Shown piece by piece: positions 6,304 through 8,920 of a DNA stretch of 8,920 nt; position 1 is the first letter of the stretch, and each line of letters starts with the position of its first letter. Both the position numbers and the translations under genes were made by a program. Location of the stretch: the NCBI GenBank assembly GCA_018882725.1, contig VERK01000083.1, positions 1 to 8,920 of the forward strand, read 5' to 3'. The DNA is from Actinomycetota bacterium. Its GTDB lineage: Bacteria; Actinomycetota; Acidimicrobiia; Acidimicrobiales; Ilumatobacteraceae. Under the pieces are notes generated by a model. The model searched no databases and had not been told where the DNA came from. It saw nothing but the letters and a program-made list of their open reading frames with translations.

Positions 6304-7242
6304 TCAGTACAACTCCTCGTTGGTGGCGATGGGTCGGCGGGCCCGACGAATCGTGTCGATGGTCAGGGCTACGAGCGCGATCCACACGAGGGAGAAACCT
6401 ACGACACGGCTGGTGGTGAGGGTCTCGTCGTACGCGAGCCATCCGAGCAAGAAGTTGATCACCGGAACCGAGTACTGCATGGGGCCGATGACCGTCATCG
6501 GAATGCGTTGGGCGGCGTAGGCGAACATCATGAGCGGGATCGCGGTGATCACTCCGAGGAACGCGATGAGGATCCAGTCGACCGCGCTGGCCGTACGCAC
6601 GACGCTGTCGGCGTACTGCAGGTGCCAGATGATCAACCCCACTGCGGGCACGGTGATCACCATGGTCTCGACGGTGAGGCCCTCGATGGGCGACAGCGGG
6701 ATCTGCCGCTTCAGATACCCGTACGTGGTCCAGCTCGCCGCGATCAAGAGTGCATAGACCGGCACCCGTCCGTAACTGAACGTGAGGACCACCACCGACG
6801 ACAGGCCGAGTAGAGCCGTCAATCGCTGGACCGGCTGCAGTTGCTCCCCGAGAACCTTGACGCCGACCAGCATGGCTCCGAGTGGAGAGATGAAGTAGCC
6901 GAGCGCGGCTTCGATCACGTGGCCTTCGCTCACGACGATCACATACGAGGTCCAGTTGACCAACAACACGATTGAGGCCAGCGCAACCGGTTTCGTGAGT
7001 CGACGCTCGCGAACGTCGGCGATCAGGGATAGCAATCGTCCGCGCCACGACATGATCACCACGAGGAGCACCACCGACAACACCACGCGGTAGCCGATCA
7101 GTTCGACCGGCGAGTACTCCTTGAGGGCTTTCCAGTAGACGGTGAGAAAGCCCCACACCACGTACGCCGTCATCCCCGAAGCGGCACCGCGACGATCGAT
7201 CGCCGCGGTGTTACGAGTGGGCTCGGTGGCTGCGGAAGTCAC
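6304..7242 (-). CDS. rarD: RarD-type EamA family transporter
   Basis: A 312-residue membrane protein with about ten hydrophobic segments forming two EamA repeats. RarD hallmarks are AYVVWGFLTVYWKAL (26-40), then PVELIGYRVVLS (45-56), NWTSYVIVVSEGHVIEAALGYFISPL (96-121, a strongly conserved RarD segment) and LGEQLQPVQ (131-139) in the first half. In the second half are SWTTYGYLKRQIPL (170-183) and IPMTVIGPMQYSVPVINFLLGW (247-268). RarD proteins belong to the drug/metabolite transporter superfamily; the name comes from a chloramphenicol-related annotation, and the natural substrate is generally unknown. The first 20 residues are a polar cytoplasmic extension. The GTG start at 7242 is supported by AGGAAG at 7253-7248, five bases away. 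It is divergent from pgi and followed two bases later by a small lipoprotein gene. Confidence 0.9.
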   Translation of the reverse strand: MTSAATEPTRNTAAIDRRGAASGMTAYVVWGFLTVYWKALKEYSPVELIGYRVVLSVVLLVVIMSWRGRLLSLIADVRERRLTKPVALASIVLLVNWTSYVIVVSEGHVIEAALGYFISPLGAMLVGVKVLGEQLQPVQRLTALLGLSSVVVLTFSYGRVPVYALLIAASWTTYGYLKRQIPLSPIEGLTVETMVITVPAVGLIIWHLQYADSVVRTASAVDWILIAFLGVITAIPLMMFAYAAQRIPMTVIGPMQYSVPVINFLLGWLAYDETLTTSRVVGFSLVWIALVALTIDTIRRARRPIATNEELY

Positions 7243-7306
7243 TCGATCTTCCTAGCAGCCCACCCTCGCCGGAGCGGGTTCTCTCGGTGCGAGTAGCGTC
7301 GTATTC
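7243..7306. other. Short divergent intergenic region between rarD and pgi
   Basis: These 64 bases must contain both promoters. The rarD side has a good ribosome-binding site (AGGAAG at 7253-7248). The pgi side has no Shine-Dalgarno sequence but has a -10-like element placed for leaderless transcription. No clear -35 elements or operator palindromes were seen. Confidence 0.6.
7294..7299 (+). promoter_or_regulatory. Candidate -10 element for leaderless pgi transcript
   Basis: TAGCGT matches the actinobacterial TANNNT -10 consensus and ends exactly seven bases before the GTG start codon. Transcription would then begin at or next to the G of GTG, giving a leaderless mRNA. The absence of any purine-rich Shine-Dalgarno sequence in the 30 bases before the start agrees. 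No -35 element is apparent. Confidence 0.5.
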
Positions 7307-8911
7307 GTGACCGAGCGCATCGAATCCGCCCCCGAGTGGGCCGCCGTTCGTTCACTCGTGAAGTCGGTCGATCTCGCCGCTGAGTTCTCGTCGGATTCGC
7401 GGCGGGCCGAAGACTTCACCATGCGGGTGGGCGATCTTTTGATCGACACCTCGAAGAACCTCTGGACTCGCGAGATTCGCACGGCCCTCGCTGAAGTCGC
7501 ACGGCGAGCCGATGTCGCAGAAGCGTGGCGTCGACTCCGGGGTGGTGAGATCGTCAACGAATCGGAGGCTCGTCCGGTGGCGCACTGGGCTCTACGAGTG
7601 CCGGTGGGTTCATCTGCGGTGGTGGCCGGCCGTGACGTGTCGACCGACGTGCACGAGGTTCTCGGTGCTGTCAGTCGGTTCGCCGACGACATTCGCTCCG
7701 GCCGTCGGACCGGTGCAACGGGTCAACTCTTCACCGATGTGGTCAACATCGGAATCGGTGGGAGCGATCTCGGCCCGGCCATGGCGTACGACGCGCTGCG
7801 CGCTTTCCGCACGGGCCCGCGCTGCCACTTCGTCTCCAACGTCGACCCGGCCAACACCCGAGCCGTTCTCCACGGCCTCGACCCGGCTCGAACGCTCGTG
7901 ATCGTGTCGTCGAAGACGTTCACCACCGCCGAGACCATGGCCAATGCGGTGGCGGTTCGTGAATGGATCGTCGATGGCCTGGGAGCGGGCGCCGTTTCGT
8001 CCCACTTGGTCGCCGTCACCACCAACACACGAGCAGCGGCGTCGTTCGGTGTCGACCCGGCGAACGTCTTCGGTTTCTGGGACTGGGTGGGCGGACGGTA
8101 CTCACTTGGTTCGGCCATCGGCTTGTCGTTGGTGATCGCCGTCGGCCCGGTGGCGTTCGGCGAGATGCTGGCGGGAATGCACCTCGTCGACGAGCACGTG
8201 AGTCAGTCGGTCGATCAACCACTCGCCAACGCGCCGCTCGTCCACGCCGTGCTGTCGATCTGGTACTCCAACTTCTTGGGTGCCGAGACGCGAGCGATCG
8301 TGCCCTACGCGCACGATCTGCATCGCCTTCCCGCATATCTTCAGCAACTCGACATGGAGTCGAACGGCAAGTCGGTCGATCGAGTCGGTCGCAATGTTGC
8401 GTTGTCCACCGGACCCATCGTGTGGGGTGGGCCCGGCACCGATGGTCAGCACGCGTACTTCCAGCTCCTGCACCAGGGCACGCATCTCGTGCCGATCGAC
8501 TTCATCGGGTTCGCCCGACCGGTCGACGGCGACCAAGAGCGTCACGATGCACTCATGGCCAACTTGTTCGCGCAGTCACAAGCGCTGGCTTTCGGGCGAC
8601 CGCTCGACGCGTCTCTGCCGAGCGCTGAACACCGGGTGTTCACGGGCAATCGACCCAGCACGGTCATCCTGGCGCCCGCACTCACTCCGTCGGTCCTCGG
8701 CCAACTGATCGCGTTCTACGAACACTCGGTGTTCTTCCAAGGTGCGGTGTGGGGGATCAACAGTTTCGATCAATGGGGTGTCGAGCTGGGCAAGGACGTC
8801 GCGCACGGAATCGGTCAAGAACTGGTGGACGGCCGCCATCACGTGAGCGACCCGGCCACCCGTCGCCTGATCGAGTGGTACCGCTCCCACCGTCACAGGT
8901 CCGTGGAATAA
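7307..8911 (+). CDS. pgi: Glucose-6-phosphate isomerase
   Basis: A complete 534-residue enzyme, slightly shorter than the 549 of E. coli, that interconverts glucose 6-phosphate and fructose 6-phosphate in the cytoplasm (glycolysis and gluconeogenesis). Both family signatures are present: DWVGGRYSLGSAIG at 259-272 and GAVWGINSFDQWGVELGK at 479-496. Sugar-phosphate binding elements are GIGGSDLGP at 149-157 and SSKTFTTAET at 201-210. The catalytic residues expected by comparison with known enzymes are intact: Glu351 in MESNGK, His382 in GTDGQHAYFQLLHQGT, and Lys496 in the second signature. The Arg264 of GGRYS is also present. The start is GTG 7307, based on N-terminal similarity (a short lead followed by PEW) and the -10 element seven bases upstream. 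The stop TAA leaves only nine bases before the window ends, so a downstream terminator cannot be judged. Confidence 0.97.
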   Translation: MTERIESAPEWAAVRSLVKSVDLAAEFSSDSRRAEDFTMRVGDLLIDTSKNLWTREIRTALAEVARRADVAEAWRRLRGGEIVNESEARPVAHWALRVPVGSSAVVAGRDVSTDVHEVLGAVSRFADDIRSGRRTGATGQLFTDVVNIGIGGSDLGPAMAYDALRAFRTGPRCHFVSNVDPANTRAVLHGLDPARTLVIVSSKTFTTAETMANAVAVREWIVDGLGAGAVSSHLVAVTTNTRAAASFGVDPANVFGFWDWVGGRYSLGSAIGLSLVIAVGPVAFGEMLAGMHLVDEHVSQSVDQPLANAPLVHAVLSIWYSNFLGAETRAIVPYAHDLHRLPAYLQQLDMESNGKSVDRVGRNVALSTGPIVWGGPGTDGQHAYFQLLHQGTHLVPIDFIGFARPVDGDQERHDALMANLFAQSQALAFGRPLDASLPSAEHRVFTGNRPSTVILAPALTPSVLGQLIAFYEHSVFFQGAVWGINSFDQWGVELGKDVAHGIGQELVDGRHHVSDPATRRLIEWYRSHRHRSVE

Positions 8912-8920
8912 TCCCTAGAC

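Noticed and set aside
6302..7156. An open frame fused in frame to the start of the small lipoprotein and running through rarD
   Set aside because: The region upstream of the lipoprotein Met is low-complexity Arg/His-rich sequence in a shadow frame of rarD. The signal peptide and ribosome-binding site place the start at 6301.
1..8920. Search for tRNA, rRNA, CRISPR repeats, insertion sequences, attachment sites, toxin-antitoxin or phage genes
   Set aside because: None seen by reading. All regions over 300 bases are covered by well-supported genes and base composition looks even throughout.

Overview
The window looks like chromosomal DNA from a high-GC Gram-positive bacterium. The sequence is GC-rich, GTG starts are common, several short intergenic gaps carry few Shine-Dalgarno signals, and there are several lipoproteins plus a lipid-anchored ABC solute-binding protein with an Ala-Pro-Ser-Thr-Glu linker. 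An actinobacterium, perhaps of the Acidimicrobiia/Ilumatobacter type, fits best. That placement is an inference from general style, not from a marker gene.

Layout. Bases 1-848 (minus strand) hold a two-gene unit: a membrane-anchored DUF305 ferritin-like protein (201-848), followed with a 4-base overlap by a lipoprotein that runs off the left edge (1-204). A 129-base divergent gap follows. Bases 978-5936 (plus strand) are a complete branched-chain-amino-acid-type (HAAT) ABC importer operon: two ATPases (livG-like, livF-like), two permeases (livH-like, livM-like) and a lipid-anchored solute-binding protein (livK-like). A strong rho-independent terminator lies at 5958-5986. Bases 6011-7242 (minus strand) hold a RarD-type EamA transporter followed 2 bases later by a small lipoprotein resembling DUF4333 proteins. 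After a 64-base divergent gap, glucose-6-phosphate isomerase (pgi) runs from 7307 to 8911 on the plus strand and appears to be transcribed without a leader.

How the genes work together. The five plus-strand genes should form one importer: the lipoprotein captures solute outside the membrane, LivH/LivM form the channel, and LivG/LivF hydrolyse ATP. The substrate cannot be fixed from sequence alone; branched-chain or other amino acids, amides or urea-like compounds are all possible. RarD and its partner lipoprotein are probably co-transcribed. Pgi is a housekeeping glycolysis/gluconeogenesis enzyme.

I see no mobile element, CRISPR array, RNA gene, toxin-antitoxin or defence locus. The window reads as ordinary core genome. 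The points of mild interest are the DUF305/lipoprotein pair, the RarD/lipoprotein pair, the putative leaderless pgi promoter and the tandem-repeat linker in the binding protein. I did not find convincing evidence of an undescribed system.
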